The position numbers were made by a program, and so were the translations under genes. Positions 63,958-64,000 of a stretch of 64,000 bases of DNA are shown here, one piece after another; positions within the stretch are counted from its first letter, which is position 1; the number at the start of each line of letters is the position of its first letter. The DNA is taken from assembly GCA_902800595.1 (NCBI GenBank), contig CADCFA010000007.1:1-64000 (forward strand), in the 5' to 3' direction. A model generated the notes under the pieces. That model was not told the origin of the DNA. It ran no database searches and saw only the letters and a list, made by a program, of their open reading frames with translations. Source of the DNA: an uncultured Prevotellaceae bacterium. GTDB lineage: Bacteria > Bacteroidota > Bacteroidia > Bacteroidales > Bacteroidaceae.

Positions 63958-64000
63958 ATCTTTACGTTTTAGTATATAAATAAAAAGGCGCAGACCTTTC

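Overview
The window reads as chromosome of a Bacteroidales bacterium, most likely Prevotellaceae (Prevotella/Segatella). Three things point there: Bacteroidetes promoters (-7 TAnnTTTG, usually TACCTTTG, with TTTG or TTG 19-20 nt upstream), near absence of Shine-Dalgarno sites, and Bacteroidetes gene orders (atpD-C-x-B-E-F-H-A-G; rseC-rnfBCDGEA; ssb-gldE). Most genes lie on the minus strand.

Layout. 1-4.5 kb: gyrA (N-terminal 567 codons, cut by the window edge) divergent from clpC. 4.5-7.2 kb: a DUF2027-type gene coupled to glutamine-dependent nadE. 7.2-14.6 kb: a complete F1Fo ATP synthase operon. 14.7-18.2 kb: an AAA/CYTH fusion resembling eukaryotic Ttd14, pfkA and nhaD. 18.3-24.4 kb: the Rnf electron-transport operon with rseC at its head and a DUF2147 gene plus a perfect 23-bp inverted repeat at its end. 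24.6-31.7 kb: a divergent acidic protein, a lipoprotein, a GH10-like hydrolase, metH, smpB, a DMP19-like gene and a walJ-like hydrolase. 31.8-37.5 kb: a BamA/TamA-like lipoprotein, an rRNA-type SpoU methyltransferase, gldE, ssb, and a four-gene tRNA cluster (Gly-Leu-Leu-Gly in transcription order). 37.7-42.6 kb: a GH127 enzyme, nspC and a REC-histidine kinase. 42.6-48.8 kb: a broken carB, carA and glmS. 48.9-54 kb: two identical tRNA-Asp, a GNAT gene, a glycosyltransferase, a membrane protein, recR, an ABC-F ATPase and engB. 54-56 kb: rho. 56-59.6 kb: an accessory island (DUF5675, VirE_N/DUF3987, two small unknowns). 59.6-60.9 kb: a HIRAN-like protein. 61-64 kb: a run of exported proteins (two lipoproteins, a beta-barrel, a BspA-type LRR protein).

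Energy metabolism dominates the first third: Rnf and NhaD move ions at the inner membrane, and the ATP synthase c subunit lacks the usual Na+ ligands, so it looks proton-coupled. The middle is housekeeping (methionine, carbamoyl phosphate, glucosamine 6-phosphate, trans-translation, recombination) in tightly overlapping gene pairs. The right end is the accessory part.

Most notable: a carB-breaking deletion of about 61 bp; a 9-bp CTAG tandem repeat read in different frames inside carA and an ABC-F gene; a palindromic repeat inserted in frame in the VirE/DUF3987 gene, whose last codons come from an 8-bp tandem array; five helically phased ACAAGT repeats upstream of that island; a tRNA promoter embedded in the end of a GNAT gene whose stop codon lies in the tRNA; and the bacterial Ttd14-like protein. 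I found no CRISPR array, IS element or rRNA operon, and nothing that I could call a complete new defence system.
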